Assembly: GCF_014138285.1 (NCBI RefSeq)
Contig: NZ_JACGXN010000001.1
Span: 1,601,314 to 1,665,313 of the forward strand
Length of the DNA stretch: 64,000 nt
Reading direction: 5' to 3'
From: Phyllobacterium myrsinacearum
Lineage (GTDB): Bacteria; Pseudomonadota; Alphaproteobacteria; Rhizobiales; Rhizobiaceae
Shown here: one piece after another, positions 1 through 8,543 of the stretch
How positions within the stretch are numbered: position 1 is the first letter of the stretch
How the letters are laid out: each line of letters opens with the position of its first letter
Program-made: the position numbers and the translations under genes
Notes under the pieces: model-generated
What the model was told of the DNA's origin: nothing
What the model saw: only the letters and a program-made list of their open reading frames with translations
Database searches by the model: none

Positions 1-797
1 ATTACGAGCGGGCCACCGGGAACGGTCACCGTCACGGTTCGTTCCGTACGGCCAGTGCGGGCGGCTGAAACGGCCGAGGCACAGGCGGCCGAGCCGCACG
101 CGCGGGTCAGGCCAGCGCCGCGCTCCCACGTGCGCAAAGTAATCGCGTTCCGGCTGGTCACATGGGCAATCGAGATATTGGCGCGTTCGGGGAAAATCGG
201 GTGATTCTCCAGAAGCGGGCCAAAACGTTCCAGGTCATAGGTCCAGACATCCTGATCGACCCAGAAGATCGCGTGCGGATTGCCCATGCTTGCAACCGAT
301 GGAGAATGCAGCACCGGCGCATCGATCGGGCCGATCTGCAGCTCGATCTGCCGCGTGTCATGGAAAGGTTCGGCCAGCGGGATTTCCTGCCAGTCGAAAC
401 GTGGTTTACCCATATCGACAGATATAAGGCCATCCGGATGTTCGTGGGCCGTCAGAATTCCGGCAATGGTTTCGAAGGTGAATTCGCGCTTGCCCGTCTC
501 GGAGGCTAGAGCCTGAACAACGCAACGCATGCCATTGCCGCAAGTCTGGGCCTGCGTGCCGTCGGAATTGATGATTTCGATGAATGCCTCTGTGTCGGGC
601 CGGCGCGGGGCGTGGATGGCCATGATCTGATCGAATTTGGTGGCGGAATCGTGATCCAGCGCAATGGCAGCGGCTGGAAGAATATGATCCACACGGCCAC
701 GCATGTCGGCAACGATGATTTCGTTGCCAAGCCCGTTCATCTTCGCAAATTGTGCGCGCTCTGCCATGCTTCCGTCAGCCTGTATTGCCGTTTTCAT
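1..797 (-). CDS. dapF: diaminopimelate epimerase, C-terminus cut by window edge
   Basis: Converts LL- to meso-diaminopimelate for lysine and peptidoglycan synthesis in the cytoplasm. Reading the minus strand gives an open frame with the family N-terminus [11 protein letters not shown], the first active-site cysteine in TCGNGMRC and the second in [10 protein letters not shown], so both catalytic cysteines are inside the window. The frame is still open at base 1, so the last residues lie outside. Two in-frame ATGs are possible, at 797 and 767. The 767 start gives the usual N-terminal length ([12 protein letters not shown]), but neither has a convincing Shine-Dalgarno site. The gene stands alone on the minus strand, about 100 bases downstream of the oxidoreductase. 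Confidence 0.93.
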   Translation of the reverse strand, partial: MKTAIQADGSMAERAQFAKMNGLGNEIIVADMRGRVDHILPAAAIALDHDSATKFDQIMAIHAPRRPDTEAFIEIINSDGTQAQTCGNGMRCVVQALASETGKREFTFETIAGILTAHEHPDGLISVDMGKPRFDWQEIPLAEPFHDTRQIELQIGPIDAPVLHSPSVASMGNPHAIFWVDQDVWTYDLERFGPLLENHPIFPERANISIAHVTSRNAITLRTWERGAGLTRACGSAACASAVSAARTGRTERTVTVTVPGGPLV

Positions 798-898
798 GTC
801 GATAGAGGGCTTATATGGCGGAAAAGGTGAAGAATTGCCAGTGCCAGCCACTGCAAAGCCTTGTCAAAGCTGCGTCATTCACGCGCGCTGGCCACCGA

Positions 899-1915
899 TT
901 AGGCTACCTTGATCACCAGCTTGCCGAAATTATGCCCGTCGAGCAGGCCAATGAAAGCTTTGGGCGCATTGGTAAGTCCATCGACAATGTCCTCACGGTA
1001 TTTCACGTCACCGCTGTGCAGCCAGGCATTCATGGCTTCGAAGAAAGCGGGGCGCTGATCGACGAATTCTCTGTTTATAAAGCCGCGCACAGTCAGACTC
1101 TTTTTCAAAATATCGCGCATGAGGGCTGGCAGACGATCATTGCCGGATAGATCGAGGCTATTATACTGCGCGATTAGACCGCAGACCGGTATGCGTGCAA
1201 AGGTATTGAGAAGCGGAAAAACAGCATCCCAGACCGGGCCGCCGACATTTTCGAAATAGACATCGATTCCGTTGGGGCAAGCGTCTTTCAGCTGGTTGGC
1301 AAAGTCGGGTGCGCGGTGATCGATAGCTACGTCGAAGCCAAGTTCATTTTTGATGAAGGCGCATTTGTCCGGTCCTCCGGCAATACCCACGGCTCTCGCT
1401 CCCTTGATTCGAGCGATCTGGCCGACGGTTGCGCCAACCGGGCCGCTGGCTGCAGCCACGACAACCGTTTCACCGGGTTTTGGCTGGCCGATGGTCAAAA
1501 GTCCGGTATAGGCGGTGAAGCCTGGCATGCCAAGAATGCCAACGGCGGTGGAAAGCGGCGCCGCCTCCGAGTTGAGTTTGCGCAGGCCAACGCCATTGGA
1601 AATGGCATAGCTCTGCCAGCCGGAATGGGAGAGGACGATATCACCGGCGACATAATCAGGGTGATTGCTCTTCACGACTTCGGCAACCGTGCCACCTTCC
1701 ATGACGTCGTTTACGGCGACGGGCGCGGCATAGGATTTCGCGTCGTCCATGCGGCCGCGCATATAGGGATCAAGTGACAGAAGCAGGATTTTCAGGAGCA
1801 GTTCGCCGCTACCGGGAACGGGGATGGGCTGTTCCTCTATGCGGAAGTTTTCCGGTTTCACACGGCCTTGTGGACGTGAGGCCAGAACGATGCGGGTGTT
1901 ATGCGACTGGGACAT
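899..1915 (-). CDS. NADP-dependent MDR-family oxidoreductase (CurA/leukotriene B4 dehydrogenase-like)
   Basis: Predicted cytosolic, zinc-free medium-chain reductase that reduces the double bond of alpha,beta-unsaturated carbonyl compounds with NADPH. Seen: the N-terminal GroES-like segment with LLLSLDPYMRGRM, the nucleotide-binding AASGPVGATVGQIA, a GIAGGPDKC segment that normally contacts the cofactor phosphate, and VYFENVGG, all typical of the CurA/LTB4DH group. Length is 338 residues, as usual. A longer frame starts at 1930, but AAGGAG lies inside that extension six bases before the ATG at 1915, so 1915 is the better start (MSQSHNTRIVL). The next gene upstream on the same strand, a siderophore-interacting protein, ends 67 bases away. 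The physiological substrate cannot be told from sequence. Confidence 0.88.
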   Translation of the reverse strand: MSQSHNTRIVLASRPQGRVKPENFRIEEQPIPVPGSGELLLKILLLSLDPYMRGRMDDAKSYAAPVAVNDVMEGGTVAEVVKSNHPDYVAGDIVLSHSGWQSYAISNGVGLRKLNSEAAPLSTAVGILGMPGFTAYTGLLTIGQPKPGETVVVAAASGPVGATVGQIARIKGARAVGIAGGPDKCAFIKNELGFDVAIDHRAPDFANQLKDACPNGIDVYFENVGGPVWDAVFPLLNTFARIPVCGLIAQYNSLDLSGNDRLPALMRDILKKSLTVRGFINREFVDQRPAFFEAMNAWLHSGDVKYREDIVDGLTNAPKAFIGLLDGHNFGKLVIKVA

Positions 1916-1982
1916 GATCTGCTCCTTCATACGGAAGATGGCGACCCTATCCCAGCCATTTCAAAGCAACAATGCCTTGTTG

Positions 1983-2795
1983 TCAGTGTGGTTCGTGAGC
2001 GTCAGCCACACCACGCAACCAGTAACCGGCCGCCTTCACCCATTCGCTGTTCAGGCTGCGCTGTTCGACCAGAAAATTGCGTATCGATTTCGATATGTTG
2101 CTCTCGCAAGCAATAAAGGCGTAGCAATCACCCTCGGGCAAGGTCAGGCTTTCAACTGTACGCAGCAGAAGGTCGTTGTTGCCCGCTTCCGCTCCATTGC
2201 GGTGAACCCACTTTATGTCGGCCCTGGCGCTGGTCTTGAGGTTCTGTTCCTCAGATTTGTCGGCAACTTCGATCACCGCGACAACCCGCGCCGTTTCCGG
2301 CAACTCTTCCAGACGTCGGCTGATCGCGGGGAGGGCCGTCTCGTCTCCGGCCAGGAAATACCAGTCATAGGCATCGGGAATGATCATCGAACCACGTGGT
2401 CCGCCGATGACAATCTGCTGGCCGGGTTTTACCTGTGCCGCCCATGTGGATGCTGGCCCGTCGCCATGCAGCACAAAATCCACATCAAGGGTGTTGGTTG
2501 CAGGATGATAAGCGCGCGGTGTGTAGTCCCGCATTTCCGGACGTGGTTTGTCCTCAGGAAAGCTGACGCCATCAGGGCCCAGAACCGGAACAATCGGCCC
2601 GCTTCCGGCAGGAGGAAAGAAAATCTTGATATGGTCGCCGTATCCGGCGCTGACAAACCCTTCCAGCTGGTCGCCAGCAAGGGTGACGCGCACCATCAGC
2701 GGCGTCAGATGTTTGACGTCCTGTACCTCCAGAAGGCGTAGGCGGGTTTCGTGGCGGATTCTATGAGGTGTTTTATTTATGAGTGTCATTATCAA
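1983..2795 (-). CDS. siderophore-interacting FAD-binding protein (ViuB/SIP family)
   Basis: Flavoprotein reductase expected to release iron by reducing ferric siderophores in the cytoplasm. Seen: an N-terminal FAD-binding domain with the MRDYTPRAYHP motif that contacts flavin, the GPASTWAAQVKPGQ segment, and a C-terminal NAD(P)H-binding SIP domain with FLAGDETALPAI. Length is 270 residues, normal for the family. The start is either TTG at 2795 (AAAGG six bases upstream) or ATG at 2789 (twelve bases); the TTG has the better spacing. A TGA-N9-TCA pattern overlaps the start codons and could be an iron-responsive operator, but that pattern is common by chance. No transporter or siderophore gene lies nearby. 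Confidence 0.88.
   Translation of the reverse strand: MIMTLINKTPHRIRHETRLRLLEVQDVKHLTPLMVRVTLAGDQLEGFVSAGYGDHIKIFFPPAGSGPIVPVLGPDGVSFPEDKPRPEMRDYTPRAYHPATNTLDVDFVLHGDGPASTWAAQVKPGQQIVIGGPRGSMIIPDAYDWYFLAGDETALPAISRRLEELPETARVVAVIEVADKSEEQNLKTSARADIKWVHRNGAEAGNNDLLLRTVESLTLPEGDCYAFIACESNISKSIRNFLVEQRSLNSEWVKAAGYWLRGVADAHEPH
2780..2794. promoter_or_regulatory. possible iron-responsive operator (TGA-N9-TCA)
   Basis: TGA at 2780-2782 and TCA at 2792-2794 are separated by exactly nine bases, the pattern described for RirA iron-responsive operators in rhizobia. It overlaps the start codon of a siderophore-interacting protein, which suits iron control. The pattern holds only six fixed bases, so a chance hit is quite possible. 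Confidence 0.2.
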
Positions 2796-3125
2796 GAAAT
2801 ACCTTTCCCGCTAACGGACTTCAATGGGGCACTTCACACATTTCTGTCATCACCCTGTATTGCCATCATAAGACTTTATTCACCTTAAAATGGTTCACTT
2901 GCGTGAGTATGTGGCTTCCGGCCAAACGGAAATGACTCTGGATACTGTGGCGATATTGCCAGTTCAGGGAGTTTTTGTTGCTTCTGCCAAGGTGACAAGC
3001 CGGAAACAGGCCTGTTTTGCCGCCTGGCGGGTTGAAATTTGACCGCGATATCCCTTGTATCGTGGTCTGCAATGCCAAGTCGAATCGCATTTTTTCTGTT
3101 TGATGCGTAGATGGAGAGTAAGACT
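2796..3125. other. 330-base divergent intergenic region without a firm gene
   Basis: Separates the minus-strand siderophore-interacting gene from omp19 and should hold both promoters. A 50-codon open frame at 2890-3042 has no ribosome-binding site and matches nothing I know. Near omp19, TTGAAA at about 3031 and a poor -10-like TTGTAT 17 bases later are the only promoter-like elements. No convincing hairpin or repeat is visible. Confidence 0.5.
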
Positions 3126-3677
3126 ATGGGGACTTTGAACGTCAATTTGCTGGCCGTTGCCGCTGTCGGTATGGTTCTGGCAGGATGCCAGAGTACACGC
3201 TTTGACAACGATGGCATGGACCGCGTGACACCTCGGCCAGCGCCCTTGCAGTCTGCGCCATCTGGATCGGTGACACAAAGCCAGCTGCCACCACCCGGCG
3301 GAGCCAGCCAGTTTCCGACCGCACCAACGACCGGTAATGGCGCTGCGCCCGGTGCACAGGGCACTCAGGTTGCGTCGCTGCCGCCAGCGAATGCTCCTGA
3401 TGTTACGGCCGGCAGTGTTGCAGGTGTGTGGAATGCTTCGCTGGCTGGCCAGACTTGCAAGATTGCGACGCCGCAGACAAAGTTCGGTCAGGGTTATCGC
3501 GCCGGTCCACTACGTTGCCCGGGTGAACTCGCGAATCTTTCATCCTGGGCCGTGAGCGGCAAGCAACTTACCCTTTACGATGCAGCAGGCGGCACAGTCG
3601 CACGGCTCTATTCATCAGGGTCCTCGCGTTTTGACGGCCAGACCTCCGGCGGACAGAATGTGAGCCTGTCGCGTTAA
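3126..3677 (+). CDS. omp19: outer-membrane lipoprotein Omp19 (AprI/Inh-like domain)
   Basis: Surface lipoprotein; in Brucella Omp19 is a protective antigen with protease-inhibitor activity. Seen: a signal peptide ending in the lipobox LAGC (lipidated cysteine near residue 21), a low-complexity Pro/Ala/Gln linker, the conserved TQVASLPPANAPD, then a C-terminal AprI/Inh beta-barrel-type domain with AGVWNASLAGQTCKIATP, GYRAGPLRCPGELANL and RFDGQTSGGQNVSLSR. The resemblance to Brucella Omp19 is strong along the whole 183 residues. An in-frame ATG at 3111 exists, but GGAG lies nine bases before the ATG at 3126 and the signal peptide starts naturally there. A perfect 10-bp hairpin follows the stop codon. 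Confidence 0.92.
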   Translation: MGTLNVNLLAVAAVGMVLAGCQSTRFDNDGMDRVTPRPAPLQSAPSGSVTQSQLPPPGGASQFPTAPTTGNGAAPGAQGTQVASLPPANAPDVTAGSVAGVWNASLAGQTCKIATPQTKFGQGYRAGPLRCPGELANLSSWAVSGKQLTLYDAAGGTVARLYSSGSSRFDGQTSGGQNVSLSR

Positions 3678-3691
3678 GTCCAAACATGGGA

Positions 3692-3720
3692 GTGTGCAGC
3701 GAAGTTTTGCCGCTGCACAC
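3692..3720 (+). terminator. perfect 10-bp hairpin after omp19
   Basis: GTGTGCAGCG at 3692-3701 pairs exactly with CGCTGCACAC at 3711-3720 around a nine-base loop. No U-run follows and the zapE ATG is only 20 bases further on, so it may be a processing or stability element, or a weak attenuator between omp19 and zapE, rather than a full terminator. Confidence 0.5.
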
Positions 3721-3740
3721 GTCCGGAGACTGCAGTCCGC

Positions 3741-4922
3741 ATGTCGCACGATAATCTGAAAGTGTTTCCCTCCGTGCGTGAGCGCTATGATTCGCTCGTG
3801 CAGGCCGGGGATATCGATGCGGATCCAGCGCAACGACAGCTTGCCGACCGTTTTGACCGTTTGATCCGGGAGCTCGCGACCAAGCGTCTAGCCACCAAAT
3901 CGAGTGCACTGGGCTGGCTATTCAGCCGCCGGTCGCCGCGGCATGAAGTGATCAAGGGTCTTTATATCTTTGGCGAGGTTGGGCGCGGCAAGACCATGCT
4001 CATGGACATGTTTCACCAGCTCGTTCCGGCCAAGCGTAAGCGCCGCGCGCATTTTCTTGATTTCATGGCCGATGTTCACGAGCGCATCAACGCGCACCGC
4101 AAGGCGCACAAGAACGGCGAGACCAAACAGGATGATCCGATCCCTCCGGTGGCCGATGCTTTGGCGGAGCAGGCGTGGGTGTTGTGTTTTGATGAATTCA
4201 CGGTGACGGATATCGCCGACGCGATGATCCTGTCGCGACTGTTCCGGGCGCTGTTCGAGCGCGGTGTGGTTCTGGTGGCCACGTCGAATGTGGAGCCGGA
4301 CAATCTCTATCGCGACGGGCTCAATCGCCAGCTGTTCCTGCCGTTCATCGATCTGCTGAAAGTGCATGTCGATGTGGTCAATCTTGATGCGCGTACCGAC
4401 TACAGGCTGGAAAAGCTGAACCGGATGCCCGTCTATCTCTCGCCACTGGGTGAGGAAGCAACGCGCAAGATGGATGATGCCTGGCACGCCGCAACCGATG
4501 GTGCCGCGGTGGCATCGGACAGTTTCAAGGTGAAAGGGCGCAATGTTATTGTTCCGCAGGCCGCGCGGCATGTGGCGCGGTTCACATTTGCCGATCTTTG
4601 CTCAAAGCCGCTTGGTGCACTGGATTATGCCGCCATTATATCGCGCTATCAGACCATTTTTATCGATGATGTGCCGATTCTCGATTACGCCAGACGCAAT
4701 GAGGCGAAGCGCTTCATTATTTTGATCGACATCTTGTATGATCATCATGTGCATGCGGTGATTTCCGCAGCGGCTTCGCCAGATAAGCTCTATGAGGCGA
4801 AGCTTGGTACGGAAGCATTTGAGTTTGACCGCACCGCCTCTCGCCTTTTTGAAATGCAGAGCGAGGATTACCTGGCCGAAGCAACGGAAGCTCCGGGCCA
4901 GCCGAAACCGGCAGAGGCCTGA
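3741..4922 (+). CDS. zapE: AFG1/ZapE-family ATPase
   Basis: Cell-division-associated P-loop ATPase of the AFG1/LACE1 family; the E. coli member ZapE interacts with FtsZ. Seen: Walker A GEVGRGKT at residues 78-85, Walker B LCFDEFTVTDIADAMIL, the sensor-like VATSNVEPDNLYRDGLNR, and the FDDVPILD-like block FIDDVPILDYARRNEAKRF. Length is 393 residues, usual for alphaproteobacteria. It lies 63 bases after omp19 and 292 before mdh. Co-transcription with omp19 is possible, but a hairpin lies between them. The long gap before mdh, with its own regulatory dyad, separates it from the TCA operon. Confidence 0.92.
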   Translation: MSHDNLKVFPSVRERYDSLVQAGDIDADPAQRQLADRFDRLIRELATKRLATKSSALGWLFSRRSPRHEVIKGLYIFGEVGRGKTMLMDMFHQLVPAKRKRRAHFLDFMADVHERINAHRKAHKNGETKQDDPIPPVADALAEQAWVLCFDEFTVTDIADAMILSRLFRALFERGVVLVATSNVEPDNLYRDGLNRQLFLPFIDLLKVHVDVVNLDARTDYRLEKLNRMPVYLSPLGEEATRKMDDAWHAATDGAAVASDSFKVKGRNVIVPQAARHVARFTFADLCSKPLGALDYAAIISRYQTIFIDDVPILDYARRNEAKRFIILIDILYDHHVHAVISAAASPDKLYEAKLGTEAFEFDRTASRLFEMQSEDYLAEATEAPGQPKPAEA

Positions 4923-5017
4923 ACTGCTATCAAATGACTGTGATACGGGTCGCCCTTATTTCATCATTTTGATATGTTGCCTATGTTAGATAACGCCAGA
5001 AAATCCTTCCCCAAGCT

Positions 5018-5068
5018 AAATTCAATTGACGTTTACGTAAATCCCATCAAATCTAAACGATTGAATTT
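5018..5068. promoter_or_regulatory. inverted repeat in mdh promoter region, shared with sdhC
   Basis: In the 292-base zapE-mdh gap, AAATTCAAT (5018-5026) and CGTTTA (5030-5035) on one side match, in inverse orientation, TAAACG (5054-5059) and ATTGAATTT (5060-5068) on the other, with an extra TGA in the left arm. The right arm TAAACGATTGAATTT recurs exactly at 30825-30839 upstream of sdhC, also as part of an inverted repeat. This is a candidate operator for a regulator common to the two TCA-cycle operons. There is no U-run, so it is not a terminator for zapE. TTGACG at 5026-5031 could be a -35 element overlapped by the left arm. Confidence 0.45.
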
Positions 5069-5103
5069 ATTGAGGTGAAAATTTTTGGTTGAGTTATTTT
5101 TGA

Positions 5104-6177
<1,074 letters not shown>

Positions 6178-6244
6178 GGCGGCTCGAAACGTTCTGAAAC
6201 GATCCAGCGTTCACGCCCGGATTTTTCGTAGAGGAAGTTAACTT

Positions 6245-7441
6245 ATGAATATTCACGAATATCAGGCCAAGCGTCTGCTGCACTCTTTTGGTGCGCCGAT
6301 TGCCAACGGCGTTGCCGTTTACTCCGTCGAACAGGCGGAAGAATGGGCAAAGACGTTGCCCGGCCCGCTTTATGTGGTGAAGAGCCAGATTCATGCGGGC
6401 GGCCGCGGCAAAGGCAAGTTCAAGGAGCTCGGCCCGGATGCAAAGGGCGGTGTTCGCCTTTCCAAGTCGGTCGAGGAAGTTGTCGCCAACGCCAAAGAAA
6501 TGCTGGGTAACACGCTTGTAACCAAGCAGACCGGCCCGGCTGGCAAGCAGGTCAACCGCCTCTACATCGAAGACGGCGCGGACATTGACCGCGAGCTTTA
6601 TCTTTCGATCCTCGTCGACCGTACGGTTGGCCGTCCGGCTTTCGTGGTTTCCACGGAAGGCGGCATGGACATCGAAGCCGTAGCGCATGACACGCCGGAA
6701 AAGATCATCACCGTGGCGATTGATCCGGACAAGGGCGTTACTGCACAGGATATCGCCACGATCAGCGACGCTTACGGCCTGACAGGTGAAGCCCGCAAGG
6801 ACGGCGAGACGCTGTTCCCGATCCTCTATAAGGCCTTCACCGAGAAGGACATGAGCCTGCTGGAAGTCAACCCGCTGATCGTCATGAAAGATGGCCGTCT
6901 GCGCGTTCTCGATGCCAAGGTCTCCTTCGATGGCAACGCTCTGTTCCGTCACCCGGACGTGGTTGAACTGCGCGACACTTCGGAAGAGGACGCCAAGGAA
7001 ATCGAGGCATCCAAGTACGATCTCGCCTATGTGGCCCTCGACGGCAATATCGGCTGCATGGTCAACGGTGCCGGTCTCGCCATGGCAACGATGGACATTA
7101 TCAAGCTGTATGGTGCAGAACCTGCAAACTTCCTCGATGTTGGCGGCGGCGCCAGCAAGGAGAAGGTAACGGCTGCATTCAAGATCATCACCGCCGATCC
7201 AGCGGTTGAGGGTATCCTGATCAATATCTTTGGCGGCATCATGAAGTGCGATGTGATTGCCGAAGGTGTGATCGCTGCGGTCAAGGAAGTGGGTCTCAAG
7301 GTGCCGCTGGTTGTCCGCCTTGAAGGCACCAATGCCGAACTCGGCAAGAAGATCATCAATGAAAGCGGTCTGAATGTCGTTTCTGCGGACGATCTCGATG
7401 ATGCGGCGCAGAAAATCGTCAAGGCTGTGAAGGGGAACTGA
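6245..7441 (+). CDS. sucC: succinyl-CoA synthetase, beta subunit
   Basis: ATP-grasp subunit that binds nucleotide and succinate and, with SucD, converts succinyl-CoA to succinate with formation of ATP or GTP. Seen: the N-terminal [11 protein letters not shown], the ATP-grasp core [15 protein letters not shown], the metal and nucleotide site [24 protein letters not shown], and the glycine-rich [12 protein letters not shown]. Length is 398 residues, standard. GAGGAAG lies upstream of the ATG. The stop is followed three bases later by sucD, so the two subunits are translated from one message. Confidence 0.97.
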   Translation: MNIHEYQAKRLLHSFGAPIANGVAVYSVEQAEEWAKTLPGPLYVVKSQIHAGGRGKGKFKELGPDAKGGVRLSKSVEEVVANAKEMLGNTLVTKQTGPAGKQVNRLYIEDGADIDRELYLSILVDRTVGRPAFVVSTEGGMDIEAVAHDTPEKIITVAIDPDKGVTAQDIATISDAYGLTGEARKDGETLFPILYKAFTEKDMSLLEVNPLIVMKDGRLRVLDAKVSFDGNALFRHPDVVELRDTSEEDAKEIEASKYDLAYVALDGNIGCMVNGAGLAMATMDIIKLYGAEPANFLDVGGGASKEKVTAAFKIITADPAVEGILINIFGGIMKCDVIAEGVIAAVKEVGLKVPLVVRLEGTNAELGKKIINESGLNVVSADDLDDAAQKIVKAVKGN

Positions 7442-7444
7442 GGC

Positions 7445-8359
7445 ATGTCTATTCTTATAAACAAGGACACCAAGGTTCTCGTTCAGGGCCTGACTGGCAA
7501 GACCGGTACATTTCACACCGAACAGGCTCTGGCCTATTACGGCACCCAGATGGTTGGCGGTATTCACCCAAAAAAGGGCGGCGAGACCTGGGAAGGCAAG
7601 CTGCCGACCGGTGCTGGCGCCCAGCTGCCGATCTTCGCATCGGTTGCCGAAGGCAAGGACCGCACCGGTGCCAACGCATCGGTGATCTATGTGCCGCCGG
7701 CAGGTGCCGCTGAAGCCATCATCGAAGCGATTGACGCGGAAATCCCGCTGATCATCTGCATCACCGAAGGCATCCCGGTCATCGATATGGTTCGCGTCAA
7801 GGCTCGCCTCGACCGTTCCGCATCGCGTCTGATCGGCCCGAATTGCCCGGGTGTTCTCACTCCTGAAGAATGCAAGATCGGCATCATGCCGGGCAATATC
7901 TTCCAGAAGGGTTCGGTGGGTGTTGTATCCCGCTCCGGCACACTTACTTATGAAGCAGTGTTCCAGACGACAAATGAAGGCCTCGGCCAGACAACTGCAG
8001 TGGGTATCGGCGGCGATCCTGTAAAGGGCACCGAATTCATCGACATTCTGGAGATGTTCCTTGCTGACGAAGCGACCAAGTCGATCATCATGATCGGCGA
8101 AATCGGCGGTTCGGCCGAGGAAGATGCTGCCCAGTTCATTGCTGACGAAGCCAAGCGCGGCCGCAAGAAGCCAATGGCCGGTTTCATTGCCGGACGCACG
8201 GCTCCTCCCGGACGCACCATGGGCCATGCGGGCGCGGTTATTTCGGGCGGCAAGGGCGGCGCGGAAGACAAGATCGCTGCCATGGAAGCGGCAGGCATCC
8301 GTGTTTCGCCATCACCGGCACAGCTCGGCAAGACGTTGGTTGAAGTCCTCAAGGGCTGA
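7445..8359 (+). CDS. sucD: succinyl-CoA synthetase, alpha subunit
   Basis: CoA-binding, phosphohistidine-bearing subunit of succinyl-CoA synthetase. Seen: the CoA-binding N-terminus [29 protein letters not shown] [15 protein letters not shown], and the active-site histidine in [16 protein letters not shown]. Length is 304 residues. It begins three bases after sucC and ends 184 bases before sucA. That gap carries an unusual chain of hairpins, which may set the ratio of SCS to 2-oxoglutarate dehydrogenase expression. Confidence 0.97.
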   Translation: MSILINKDTKVLVQGLTGKTGTFHTEQALAYYGTQMVGGIHPKKGGETWEGKLPTGAGAQLPIFASVAEGKDRTGANASVIYVPPAGAAEAIIEAIDAEIPLIICITEGIPVIDMVRVKARLDRSASRLIGPNCPGVLTPEECKIGIMPGNIFQKGSVGVVSRSGTLTYEAVFQTTNEGLGQTTAVGIGGDPVKGTEFIDILEMFLADEATKSIIMIGEIGGSAEEDAAQFIADEAKRGRKKPMAGFIAGRTAPPGRTMGHAGAVISGGKGGAEDKIAAMEAAGIRVSPSPAQLGKTLVEVLKG

Positions 8360-8368
8360 AACCGGTGA

Positions 8369-8533
8369 AGGGCAGTTTTTTGCCCTGATTGAAATCTAAG
8401 ATCGATCGGGGCGGCTTCCGCCCTGATCATTCGACGGGGATTTCCCGGCAAGGGCCGGGAACCTCAACCCAGAGTGTTCCCGGGTCACGACGATCCCGGG
8501 CGCTCTCATCAAAGGAGACGGAGCGGGTGCTCC
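8369..8533 (+). promoter_or_regulatory. chain of five hairpins in the sucD-sucA leader
   Basis: Consecutive stem-loops fill this spacer: 8369-8386 (6 bp, loop GTTTTT); 8404-8428 (11 bp with one G-T pair, loop CTT); 8442-8461 (8 bp, loop AAGG); 8471-8506 (CCCGGG stem extended by AGAGTG/CGCTCT past a two-base bulge); and 8520-8533 (GGAGC/GCTCC). AAAGGAG at 8512-8517 is a good ribosome-binding site but lies 26 bases from the sucA ATG, with the last hairpin between them. The array may terminate or process the sucCD message, or control sucA translation. Confidence 0.5.
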
Positions 8534-8543
8534 GGTCAGACAC

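Noticed and set aside
2890-3042. A 50-codon frame in the gap upstream of omp19
   Set aside because: No ribosome-binding site, no recognisable features, and it lies where the omp19 promoter should be. Not excluded but not supported.
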